Part shown: one piece after another, positions 7,689 through 14,353 of the stretch | How the letters are laid out: each line of letters begins with the position of its first letter | Position numbering within the stretch: the first letter of the stretch is position 1 | NCBI RefSeq assembly: GCF_040675535.1 | Contig: NZ_JBFAPC010000064.1 | Location: 1 to 30,873, forward strand | DNA from: Patulibacter sp040675535 | GTDB taxonomy: Bacteria > Actinomycetota > Thermoleophilia > Solirubrobacterales > Solirubrobacteraceae | Reading direction: 5' to 3' | DNA length: 30,873 nucleotides | The notes under the pieces: model-generated | Told to the model about the DNA's origin: nothing | The model's database searches: none | Seen by the model: only the letters and a program-made list of their open reading frames with translations | Translations under genes and position numbers: made by a program

Positions 7689-8485
7689 ATGCGCGCCATC
7701 CGCCAGCACACGTTCGGGCCGCCGTCGGTCCTGACCCTCGAGCCGCTGCCGGACCTCTCCCCCGCGCACCTCGGGCTCGTCCCGGGCGGGTACGCGGAGC
7801 AGGCGGTGACGACGCCGGACCGCCTGTTCGCGCTCGACGACCGGGTCGGCGCGCCCGAGGCCGTGGCGGCCGTCGGCACCGGCCGGACCGCCCGCGGCGT
7901 CGTCGAGCTGGAGCCGCCGGCCGCGGGCGACGTGGTCCTCGTGCCGTCGGCCGCCGGCGGCGTGGGCTGGCTGCTCGTCCAGGCGGCGCGGGCGGCGGGA
8001 GCGACCGTGGTCGCGGCGGCGCGGGGCGAGGAGCGGACCGCGCTGCTGCGCTCGACCGGGGCCGACCTCGTCGTCGACTACGGCGTCGACGGGTGGGCCG
8101 CGCAGGTCCGGGAGGCGGTCGGCGGCGTGTCGCTCGTCTACGACGGGGTCGGGGGCGACATCGGGCGCGAGGCGCTCGGGCTCTGCTCACCCGGGGCACG
8201 CTTCGTGATGTTCGGCTCCTCGTCCGGGACGCCGACGGCGTTCGACAGCGCCGACCTGATCCGGCTCGGCGCCACCGCCGGCTGGAGCCTCGGCCCGCGG
8301 ATGCAGGCGCTGCCCGGCGGCATTCCGGGGCTCGCGGCCCGCAGCCTCGCGGCCGTGGCCGACGGCGCTTGGCGGCCGCTGGTCACGACGTTCCCGCTGA
8401 TCGAGGCCGCACGGGCCCATGCCGCGCTCGAGGCGCGGCGCGCCCCGGCAAGGTCGTCCTGACGACGGACGACGCCGAGGCCTGA
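7689..8485 (+). pseudogene. Quinone-oxidoreductase-like (MDR superfamily) gene with internal deletion and 3' frameshift
   Basis: The frame opens MRAIRQHTFGPPSVLTLEPL, the normal N-terminus of NADPH:quinone reductase-like proteins, but jumps after LPDLSP to AHLGLVPGGYAEQAV. The roughly 70 residues of the GroES-like catalytic domain that normally lie between are missing, in frame. The Rossmann domain follows intact: VGTGRTARG, VLVPSAAGGVGWLLVQAA (NADPH-binding), YDGVGG, and the C-terminal HAALEARR. The frame then stops at 8462, while the family C-terminus GKVVLTTDDAEA is encoded one frame over, ending at 8485. One extra C in the CCCC run near 8442-8445 would restore it. With most of the substrate-side domain gone the product is unlikely to be an active reductase. 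The internal deletion cannot be explained by a one-base sequencing error. An upstream GTG at 7674 is less likely as start. Confidence 0.75.
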
Positions 8486-8539
8486 CCGGCGGTTCCGCTG
8501 CCCGGTCCGCGGCGCGGCGCCGGGACGCGGCGACCCGGA

Positions 8540-8569
8540 GGCGCGCCGGCCCGGCGGACCGGGCGCGCC
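8540..8569. terminator. Candidate bidirectional terminator, imperfect GC hairpin
   Basis: GCGCG...CCCGG pairs with CCGGG-CGCGC around CGGA, with a 4-nt bulge. It lies between the converging quinone-reductase remnant and the small unknown gene. Confidence 0.3.
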
Positions 8570-8578
8570 GCTCGGGAC

Positions 8579-8776
8579 TCAGGCGATGGAGTGGATGCCG
8601 CCGATTGAGACGTCGCCGCGGGCGACGGCCGCGGCGGCCTTCGGATCCTCGATGACGTGGTCGCCCATCGAGGTGCGGACGACGGGCAGGGCGATCAGCT
8701 CGGCGCGGACGGTGTCGTCCGAGGCGCGGATCACCTCGAGCTGCGGAACGGCGACGGGGCGGCGGGGGTGCGTCAT
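8579..8776 (-). CDS. Small protein of unknown function, 65 residues
   Basis: The likely start is the ATG at 8776 (MTHPRRPVAVPQ), giving 65 residues; an upstream ATG at 8845 would add a Cys-containing stretch unlike the rest. The sequence is soluble, with no signal peptide or membrane segment, and mixes Val/Ile strands with charged residues (QLEVIRASDDTVRAELIALP). No family is recognised. Third-position GC and the balanced residue mix look like a real gene. It stands alone between a damaged gene and uvrB and may have its own structured leader (see the hairpin at 8809-8830). A peptide precursor or a conserved hypothetical are both possible. Confidence 0.5.
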   Translation of the reverse strand: MTHPRRPVAVPQLEVIRASDDTVRAELIALPVVRTSMGDHVIEDPKAAAAVARGDVSIGGIHSIA

Positions 8777-8808
8777 GGGGTGCTCGACTCTCAGCGGATG
8801 GGGGTTGC

Positions 8809-8830
8809 TGGTGCATCCCATCCTGCACCA
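8809..8830 (-). promoter_or_regulatory. 7-bp inverted repeat in the leader of the small 65-residue gene
   Basis: TGGTGCA and TGCACCA flank 8 nt, 33 nt upstream of the ATG at 8776. On the transcript strand the loop reads GGATGGGA, purine-rich and Shine-Dalgarno-like. It may be an RNA hairpin or a protein operator. Confidence 0.3.
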
Positions 8831-9022
8831 CGCGCGTACGTCCACCCTGTGGTGTTCCGAAGAGTTCTCCTCGGAGACCGATTCGCCGGAACCGGGGTCG
8901 CCGAGGCGGGCGGGGCGGGTCCACGACGCAGCCGAGCACGAACCGCCCGCAAACCGGCTACTTCGGCCCCACCCCGGCGAGGCGCCGCGCCGAGGGCGCC
9001 GCCCGCGCGGCGGGCGCGGGCC

Positions 9023-11068
9023 TCAGTCCGCGGACGCGGCGTCCGCCGGGGCGGCCGTGCCTTCAGCCTCACCGCGCCGCTCGAGCTCCTGCCGCAGCTC
9101 CCGGAGCTCGTCGCGCAGCGCGGCGGCGTGCTCGAAGCGCAGCTCCTCGGCGGCCTGGAGCATCTCCTCCTCCAGGGCGACGAAGCGCTTGTCGAGGTCC
9201 GCCGTCGTGAGCTTGTCGGTCTCCTCCTGCTTCTTGCGGCGGCGCTTGCCCTTCGGCAGCTTCGACTCGCCCTGCAGGAACTCGCCGATGTCGGAGACGC
9301 CCTTCGCGATCGTCGTCGGCGTGATCCCGTGCTCCTCGTTGTAGGCGAGCTGGATCGCGCGGCGGCGGTCGGTCTCGCCGATCGCCTGCTCCATCGCCTC
9401 GGAGCGCTTGTCCGCGTACATGATCACGCGGCCCTCGACGTTGCGGGCCGCGCGGCCGATCGTCTGGATCAGCGCCGTCGAGCCGCGGAGGAAGCCCTCC
9501 TTGTCGGCGTCGAGGATCGCCACGAGCGTGACCTCGGGCAGGTCGAGGCCCTCGCGCAGGAGGTTGACGCCGACCAGGGCGTCGAACTCGCCGAGGCGCA
9601 GCTCGCGGATGATCTGGATCCGCTCGAGCGTGTCGACGTCCGAGTGCAGGTAGCGGACCTTGAACCCGTTTTCCAGCAGGTACGTCGTCAGGTCCTCCGC
9701 CATCTTCTTCGTCAGCGTCGTGATCAGCGTGCGCTCGTCGCGGTCGCGGCGCTTGCGGATCTCGTTCATCAGGTCGTCGGCCTGGCCCATCGACGGGCGG
9801 ACGTCGATCTCGGGATCGACGATCCCGGTCGGGCGAACGATCTGCTCGACGACGTGCTCCGAGCGGGCCGTCTCGAACTTGCCCGGCGTCGCGGAGACGA
9901 GGACCATCTGCGGCGTGATCGAGAGGAACTCGTCGAACGTCTGCGGGCGGTTGCCCAGGGCGGACGGCAGGCGGAAACCGTAGTCGACGAGCGTCTGCTT
10001 GCGCGAGCGGTCGCCCTCGTACATGCCGCCGATCTGCGGGACGGTCTGGTGCGACTCGTCGAGGAAGCAGACGAAGTCCTCGGGGAAGTAGTCCAGGAGG
10101 CAGTACGGGCGCTCGCCGGGCTTGCGGCCGTCGGTGATCTGCGAGTAGTTCTCGATGCCGTTGCAGAAGCCCATCTCCCGCAACATCTCCATGTCGTAGC
10201 GGGTGCGCTGCTGCAGGCGGTGGCTCTCGAGCTCCTTGCCCTCGGCCTCGAGCTCCTTGACCCGCTGCTCGAGCTCGGTGCCGATCTCGTCGACCACGCG
10301 CTCCATCTGGCCCTCGGGCGTCGTGTAGTGCGACGCCGGCCAGACGGCGACGTGCTCGAGGTCGTCCTCCAGCAGCTCGCCCGTGAGCGTGTCGAGGTGC
10401 TGGAGCCGCTCGACCTCGTCGCCGAAGAGGGTCACGCGGAAGGCCGTCTCGGCGTAGGCGGGGAAGATCTCGATCGTCTCGCCGCGGGCCCGGAACGTGC
10501 CGCGGGCGAGCGCGGTGTCGTTGCGCTGGTACTGGATGTGGACGAGCTTGGCGAGCAGCGCGTCGCGGTCGACCGTGTCGCCGCGCTTGAGCACGATGAG
10601 GTTGCGGTCGTAGGTGTCCGGCGAGCCGAGGCCGTAGATCGCGGAGACCGAGGCGATGATCACGACGTCCCGGCGGGCGAACAGCGCGGCGGTCGCGGCG
10701 TGCCGCAGGCGGTCGATCTCCTCGTTGATCGCCGAGTCCTTCTCGATGTAGAGGTCCTTCGACGGGACGTACGCCTCGGGCTGGTAGTAGTCGTAGTACG
10801 AGACGAAGTACTCCACCGCGTTCTGCGGGAAGAACATCCGGAACTCGTTGCAGAGCTGCGCGGCGAGCGTCTTGTTGTGGGCCATCACGAGCGCGGGGCG
10901 CTGCAGGCGTTCGATGGTCGAGGCCATCGTCATCGTCTTGCCGGTGCCGGTGGCGCCCAGCAGGGTCGTGAACGGGTTGCCGGCCTGCACGCTCTCGACG
11001 ATCCCGTCGATCGCCTTGGGCTGGTCGGCCTTCGGGGTCCATCCGGCGGCGAGCTTGAACGGCGGCAT
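9023..11068 (-). CDS. uvrB: Excinuclease ABC subunit B (UvrB)
   Basis: 681 residues, full length for the family, from the ATG at 11068. UvrB is the DNA-loading helicase-like subunit of nucleotide-excision repair and works with UvrA and UvrC. Walker A GATGTGKT lies at 38-45. The beta-hairpin YYDYYQPEAYVP near residue 92 inserts between strands. The DESH box lies in FLDESHQTVPQIGGMYEGDR, followed by VSATPG, LREGLDLPEV and TIGRAARN helicase motifs. The C-terminal UVR domain (ALEEEMLQAAEELRFEHAAA) contacts UvrC, and a short acidic Ala-rich tail follows. TACGCT ends 8 nt before the start and a CGAAC-N4-GTTCG box lies 37 nt upstream, so transcription is probably leaderless and SOS-controlled. No uvrA or uvrC is in the window. 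Confidence 0.97.
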   Translation of the reverse strand: MPPFKLAAGWTPKADQPKAIDGIVESVQAGNPFTTLLGATGTGKTMTMASTIERLQRPALVMAHNKTLAAQLCNEFRMFFPQNAVEYFVSYYDYYQPEAYVPSKDLYIEKDSAINEEIDRLRHAATAALFARRDVVIIASVSAIYGLGSPDTYDRNLIVLKRGDTVDRDALLAKLVHIQYQRNDTALARGTFRARGETIEIFPAYAETAFRVTLFGDEVERLQHLDTLTGELLEDDLEHVAVWPASHYTTPEGQMERVVDEIGTELEQRVKELEAEGKELESHRLQQRTRYDMEMLREMGFCNGIENYSQITDGRKPGERPYCLLDYFPEDFVCFLDESHQTVPQIGGMYEGDRSRKQTLVDYGFRLPSALGNRPQTFDEFLSITPQMVLVSATPGKFETARSEHVVEQIVRPTGIVDPEIDVRPSMGQADDLMNEIRKRRDRDERTLITTLTKKMAEDLTTYLLENGFKVRYLHSDVDTLERIQIIRELRLGEFDALVGVNLLREGLDLPEVTLVAILDADKEGFLRGSTALIQTIGRAARNVEGRVIMYADKRSEAMEQAIGETDRRRAIQLAYNEEHGITPTTIAKGVSDIGEFLQGESKLPKGKRRRKKQEETDKLTTADLDKRFVALEEEMLQAAEELRFEHAAALRDELRELRQELERRGEAEGTAAPADAASAD

Positions 11069-11076
11069 CGCGTTCC

Positions 11077-11082
11077 AGCGTA
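11077..11082 (-). promoter_or_regulatory. Candidate -10 (TACGCT) of uvrB
   Basis: TAnnnT on the minus strand, 8 nt before the uvrB ATG. The SOS-type palindrome starts 23 bp further upstream, overlapping or abutting where a -35 would lie. Confidence 0.45.
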
Positions 11083-11105
11083 GCGAGGCGCGATCCCGTC
11101 CCGGT

Positions 11106-11119
11106 CGAACGGGCGTTCG
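11106..11119. promoter_or_regulatory. Probable LexA (SOS) operator of uvrB
   Basis: CGAACGGGCGTTCG matches exactly the CGAAC-N4-GTTCG palindrome known for LexA/DinR in Bacillus and related boxes in actinobacteria. It is centred about 44 bp upstream of the uvrB ATG, next to the candidate -10, where bound LexA would block transcription. uvrB is a classical SOS gene, which supports the call. Confidence 0.75.
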
Positions 11120-11144
11120 CATGCGGACGACCACGGTCCGCATG
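11120..11144. promoter_or_regulatory. 9-bp inverted repeat adjoining the uvrB SOS box
   Basis: CATGCGGAC and GTCCGCATG flank a 7-nt spacer, starting one base after the SOS box, in the spacer between uvrB and the divergent methyltransferase gene. It may be a second operator serving either gene. Confidence 0.4.
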
Positions 11145-11250
11145 GTGGCCGGGTGGGCCGGTCCGACCCCCGGCGGGTGCCCCGAGCCCCGCCGACGGCC
11201 CCCGCGGCCCCGCGCCGCGACGCTCGGGGCGGGGCCCGCTCACGATCTCG

Positions 11251-11256
11251 TACCCT
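11251..11256 (+). promoter_or_regulatory. Candidate -10 (TACCCT) of the methyltransferase gene
   Basis: TAnnnT hexamer 8 nt before the ATG at 11265, with no Shine-Dalgarno sequence in between. Confidence 0.35.
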
Positions 11257-11264
11257 TGCCCGCG

Positions 11265-12020
11265 ATGGCGGACGTTGCTGACGAGGTCGATGCGAACTTC
11301 CCGTACGGCCTCGACCGCCCCAAGCAGGCGCGCGGGACCGCCGGCCTCGGGATGCTCTTCGGCGTCCTGACGCTGGGATCGGCGCTCCTCCCCAACGCGT
11401 TCGAGAGCGGCCTGATCGTCCTCGTCCTCGCGCTCCTGACCACGTGCATCACGAGCTTCTTCGTCAGCGCCGGGCTCTTCCGCACCGGGTCGACGAAGAA
11501 GATCCAGGCCGCCGACCGGATGCTCAACGGCCTCGAGCTGCGCGGGGACGAGGACGCGCTGGACCTCGGTTGCGGCACCGGTCTCCTCTGCGCGGGACTG
11601 GCGGTGCGGCTGCCGAAGGGCAAGGTCACCGGCGTCGACGCCTGGGTGCAGAGCCAGCTGACGCCGAACGGGCGGACGGTGGCGAAGCGGACCCTGTCGC
11701 TCGCGGGCGTGAAGGGCGTGACGCTCCGGACCGGGTCGATCCGCGAGCTGCCGGTCCAGGACGCGGGCTTCGACCTCGTCGTCTCGCGCGACTGCCTGGC
11801 GCTGCTGCCCTCCGACGCCGCGCGGGGCGAGGCCGTCGCCGAGCTCGCCCGGGCCCTGCGGCCCGGCGGCCGGGTCGCGCTGCTGGAGCCGTTCTGCAGC
11901 CGGGGACTCGTGAAGCACCTGCGGGCCGCGGGCCTGGCCGACGCCGAGCGGTCGAAGGCGTGGCGTTCGGTGATGCCGTGGGCGCGGCTCGTCACGGCGA
12001 GCAAGCCCGCCGCGAGCTAG
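11265..12020 (+). CDS. Membrane-anchored class I SAM-dependent methyltransferase
   Basis: 251 residues. Two hydrophobic segments (about 26-44 and 49-72) form a membrane hairpin near the N-terminus. The Rossmann methyltransferase domain follows, with motif I LDLGCGTGLL (99-108) and the acidic residue of motif II in TGVDAW (122-127). FDLVVSRDCLALLPSDAARG (about 166-185) and LRPGGRVALLEP close the fold. This arrangement is typical of small actinobacterial methyltransferases of the Methyltransf_11/25 type. The substrate is unknown; the membrane hairpin suggests a lipid or quinone-like acceptor, which is inference. It is divergent from uvrB and converges on the GNAT gene with only 20 bp between stops. 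Confidence 0.8.
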   Translation: MADVADEVDANFPYGLDRPKQARGTAGLGMLFGVLTLGSALLPNAFESGLIVLVLALLTTCITSFFVSAGLFRTGSTKKIQAADRMLNGLELRGDEDALDLGCGTGLLCAGLAVRLPKGKVTGVDAWVQSQLTPNGRTVAKRTLSLAGVKGVTLRTGSIRELPVQDAGFDLVVSRDCLALLPSDAARGEAVAELARALRPGGRVALLEPFCSRGLVKHLRAAGLADAERSKAWRSVMPWARLVTASKPAAS

Positions 12021-12054
12021 GACGCGCGCTCGGTCCGGCGCTAGGACGTGCGCT
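12016..12054. repeat. 15-bp near-perfect direct repeat spanning two convergent stop codons
   Basis: GCTAGGACGCGCGCT (12016-12030) and GCTAGGACGTGCGCT (12040-12054) differ at one base. The palindromic CTAG in each supplies the TAG stop of the methyltransferase on the plus strand and of the GNAT gene on the minus strand. Confidence 0.6.
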
Positions 12055-12766
12055 GGGTGCCGCGCTCGCCGAGCCGGCAGACGAGCACGACCTGATCGCG
12101 GTCGTCGCCGGGCGCGACGCGGATCGCGCCGGGGATCCGGGCGACCTCGTGGTACCCGGCCCGCGCGTAGAAGGACTCGAGGCCCTCGCCCCCGCGGACG
12201 GTCAGGTGGAGCATCTCGAGGCCCTCGTCCTGCGCCATGTCCCCCAACCCGTCCAGCAGCACCGCGCCGAGGCCGGCGCCCTGGTGCTCCGGGTGGACCT
12301 GGACGCGCAGCACCCAGCGCCAGTGCTCCGACAGGAGGCGGTCGTTGGCGGCGACGAACGCGAAGCCGGCGACGTCGCGCCAGCCGGTGCGGGCGCCGTC
12401 GTCGGGCGGGGCGTCGGGGCCGGGGGACGCGCGGACGACGACGAGCCAGTCGCGGCCGTCGTGGACGCGCACGAGCGCGGCGTCGAGCGCGGGCTCGACG
12501 TCGGCGGCCTGCACGGGCGGGATGAACCCGACCCAGCCCCCGGCGTTGGAGACGTCGGTCCAGATCCGCAGGAGCTGCGCGTGCAGCTGCGGGTCGACGA
12601 CCGCGATCCGCTCGACGCGCGCGCCGCCGAAGAGCGGCCGGATCGCCTCGGCGGCGGGAACGACGTCCGCCGTCGACTGGGCGGTGTCGCCGGTCGGGCC
12701 GACGCCGCCGGGGGTCGCGGCGGCGGGCGCCGCGGTGGACGGGATCGAGCGGTGGACCGCGCTCAC
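12041..12766 (-). CDS. GNAT-family N-acetyltransferase
   Basis: 241 residues from a GTG at 12766. Residues 1-45 are Ala/Pro/Gly-rich and probably disordered. Motif A of the GNAT fold is clear: LRVQVHPEHQGAGLGAVLL at 153-171, with the acetyl-CoA pyrophosphate loop QGAGLG at 162-167. Motif B GLESFYARAGYHEV follows at 195-208. The acceptor substrate is unknown. It is the last gene of a three-gene operon with coaE and a lytic transglycosylase; its GTG overlaps the transglycosylase stop by 4 nt (GTGA). No functional link between the three is evident beyond co-expression. Confidence 0.85.
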   Translation of the reverse strand: MSAVHRSIPSTAAPAAATPGGVGPTGDTAQSTADVVPAAEAIRPLFGGARVERIAVVDPQLHAQLLRIWTDVSNAGGWVGFIPPVQAADVEPALDAALVRVHDGRDWLVVVRASPGPDAPPDDGARTGWRDVAGFAFVAANDRLLSEHWRWVLRVQVHPEHQGAGLGAVLLDGLGDMAQDEGLEMLHLTVRGGEGLESFYARAGYHEVARIPGAIRVAPGDDRDQVVLVCRLGERGTQRTS

Positions 12767-13593
12767 AGCCCGAGCTCCGACGGGTAGGTGCTGCGGTAGT
12801 CGCGCTCGGCGTCCAGCACCTTCTCCACGTAGTGGCGGGTCTCCGGGAAGCCGATCCGCTGGATCGTCATCGGCACCCCGGCCGCGGCGGCCTCGTCCTG
12901 CCAGCGCTTCGCGTTGCCGGGCCCGGCGTTGTAGCCGGCCACGGCGAGGACCTGGTTGCCGTCGAACCGCCGCATCATGTCCCGCAGCCGCCAGGTGCCG
13001 TACCGGATGTTGACCTCGGCGGTGTGGAGGTCGCCGATCGCGAACGTGTTGGCCCCGGACTCCTTGGCGATGTCGCGGGCGGTGTCCGGCGTCACCTGCA
13101 TGAGCCCGAGGGCGCCGGCCGAGGACTCCTGGTTGTCGCGGAACCGCGACTCGGCGTAGATCACGCCGGCCACCAGCGCGGGGTCGAGGCCCTTCTCCTT
13201 CGCCTGCTGGCGGATGACGTCCTCGTGGCGGAGGGGCAGGCGGATCTCGTCGACCGCGCCCTCGATCTTCGGGCGCAGGCCGGCCCAGCCGAGGACGCCG
13301 GCGCCCACCAGCAGCGCCACGACGACGACCAGCAGCCGCAGGCGGCCGCGGCGCCTCCCGGGGCGCCGGCCGCCGGACGACGGGCGGCGGGACGACGGCG
13401 CGGGCCGGCCGCCGGACGCCGGGGCCCGGCGGGGCGGCGGGGTGCGGGACTGGGACGCCCGCGCGCCGTCGGGGCGCGGACGGGGTGCCGCGCCGGAGCG
13501 CGAGGCTCCCGGCCGTGGCGCCGACGCCCCCGCGCGCGGCGGGCCCGCGGGCCGGGGAGGCCGCGGCTTCCGTGCGGGGCCGCCGGTGCTCAC
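12763..13593 (-). CDS. Membrane-anchored lytic murein transglycosylase (Slt type)
   Basis: 276 residues from a GTG at 13593 that overlaps the coaE stop (GTGA). Residues 1-85 are a Pro/Arg/Ala-rich, strongly basic cytoplasmic stretch. Residues 86-106 are a single transmembrane helix (LRLLVVVVALLVGAGVLGWA). The SLT domain occupies about 120-260: VAGVIYAESRF holds the catalytic Glu (E148), then SAGALGLMQVTP (158-169) and AGYNAGPGNAKRW (219-231) complete the goose-type lysozyme signature. Such enzymes cleave peptidoglycan glycan strands, forming 1,6-anhydro ends, and act outside the membrane here. The long basic N-terminal extension is unusual and might contact nucleic acid or acidic partners (inference). 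Confidence 0.9.
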   Translation of the reverse strand: MSTGGPARKPRPPRPAGPPRAGASAPRPGASRSGAAPRPRPDGARASQSRTPPPRRAPASGGRPAPSSRRPSSGGRRPGRRRGRLRLLVVVVALLVGAGVLGWAGLRPKIEGAVDEIRLPLRHEDVIRQQAKEKGLDPALVAGVIYAESRFRDNQESSAGALGLMQVTPDTARDIAKESGANTFAIGDLHTAEVNIRYGTWRLRDMMRRFDGNQVLAVAGYNAGPGNAKRWQDEAAAAGVPMTIQRIGFPETRHYVEKVLDAERDYRSTYPSELGL

Positions 13594-14189
13594 GTGCGGG
13601 TGCGGGCCAGGTCGTCCAGGACGTCGGCCAGCCGCTGCTGCAGCTGCTCGACGGTGCCGTCGTTGACGATCGCGTACGTGGCCCGCGCCGCCTTGTCGTC
13701 CTGCGACAGCTGCCGGGCGTTGCGCTCGTCGATGCCGTGGTGGCCGCGCTCGCCGGCCCGCTCGCTGCGCAGCGCGTCGGGTGCCACGACGGCGATCGTG
13801 ACGTCGTAGCCGGCCTCCATGCCCGCCTCGAACAGCAGCGGGGTCTCCACCACCGCGGCGGGCGGGGCCGGATCGGCGGCGTCGGCGGCCTGGCGGAAGG
13901 CGATCACGGCGGCGGCGACCCGGGGCCACAGCTCCGACTCCAGCCAGCGACGCTCCTCCGGGTCGCCGAACGCGTGCTTGGCGATCTCGGCTCGGTCGAC
14001 CGTCCCGCCCGGCGCGACGCCGGGACCCCAGCGGGCGACGACGAGGTCGCGGACCTCGTCGCCCTCGTACAGGCCGTGGACCACCGCGTCCGTCGAGAGG
14101 GTGTGGGCACCGAGCCGCGCGAGCGCGGCGAGCGCGGTGGACTTGCCGGAGGCCATGCCGCCGGTCAGTCCTACGAAGGGGACCGCCAT
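13590..14189 (-). CDS. coaE: Dephospho-CoA kinase CoaE
   Basis: 199 residues from the ATG at 14189. It catalyses the last step of coenzyme A synthesis, ATP-dependent 3'-phosphorylation of dephospho-CoA. The P-loop is GGMASGKS (10-17); STDAVVHGLY (34-43) holds the family Asp; ETPLLFEAGME is the typical mid-domain block. ERAGERGHHGIDERNARQLS forms the lid with its arginines. Length matches the family core; the extra C-terminal domain of some mycobacterial CoaE proteins is absent. It begins a coaE-transglycosylase-GNAT operon with 4-nt overlaps, and TACGGT ends 8 nt before the start. The pairing of coaE close to rpsA is common in actinobacteria. Confidence 0.95.
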   Translation of the reverse strand: MAVPFVGLTGGMASGKSTALAALARLGAHTLSTDAVVHGLYEGDEVRDLVVARWGPGVAPGGTVDRAEIAKHAFGDPEERRWLESELWPRVAAAVIAFRQAADAADPAPPAAVVETPLLFEAGMEAGYDVTIAVVAPDALRSERAGERGHHGIDERNARQLSQDDKAARATYAIVNDGTVEQLQQRLADVLDDLARTRT

Positions 14190-14197
14190 CGCCCCCA

Positions 14198-14203
14198 ACC
14201 GTA
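14198..14203 (-). promoter_or_regulatory. Candidate -10 (TACGGT) of coaE, leaderless spacing
   Basis: TAnnnT on the minus strand, 8 nt before the coaE ATG, downstream of the rpsA terminator. It would give the operon its own start. Confidence 0.4.
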
Positions 14204-14285
14204 CCGCGCGGCCCAGCGGCGCGGCCCCGCCGCGCGTCGGCGTGCCGGACCGCCCGGGCCGTGACCGTCGAGGCCCGGGGAACGA

Positions 14286-14313
14286 CTGCGGCCCGCCGGA
14301 GGGCGGGCCGCAG
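14286..14313 (-). terminator. Terminator of rpsA
   Basis: Perfect 12-bp stem CTGCGGCCCGCC / GGCGGGCCGCAG with a GGAG loop, 40 nt beyond the rpsA stop and upstream of coaE. It lacks a T run but is very stable. Confidence 0.7.
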
Positions 14314-14353
14314 GGCACAGCTGGTCGGCGCGCCGGAGCGCACCGGGAGCAGG

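Noticed and set aside
8657..11083. Long open frame on the plus strand opposite uvrB
   Set aside because: It is a by-product of high GC: the minus strand encodes a full, motif-complete UvrB, and the plus-strand translation is Arg/Val/Leu-rich without any motif.
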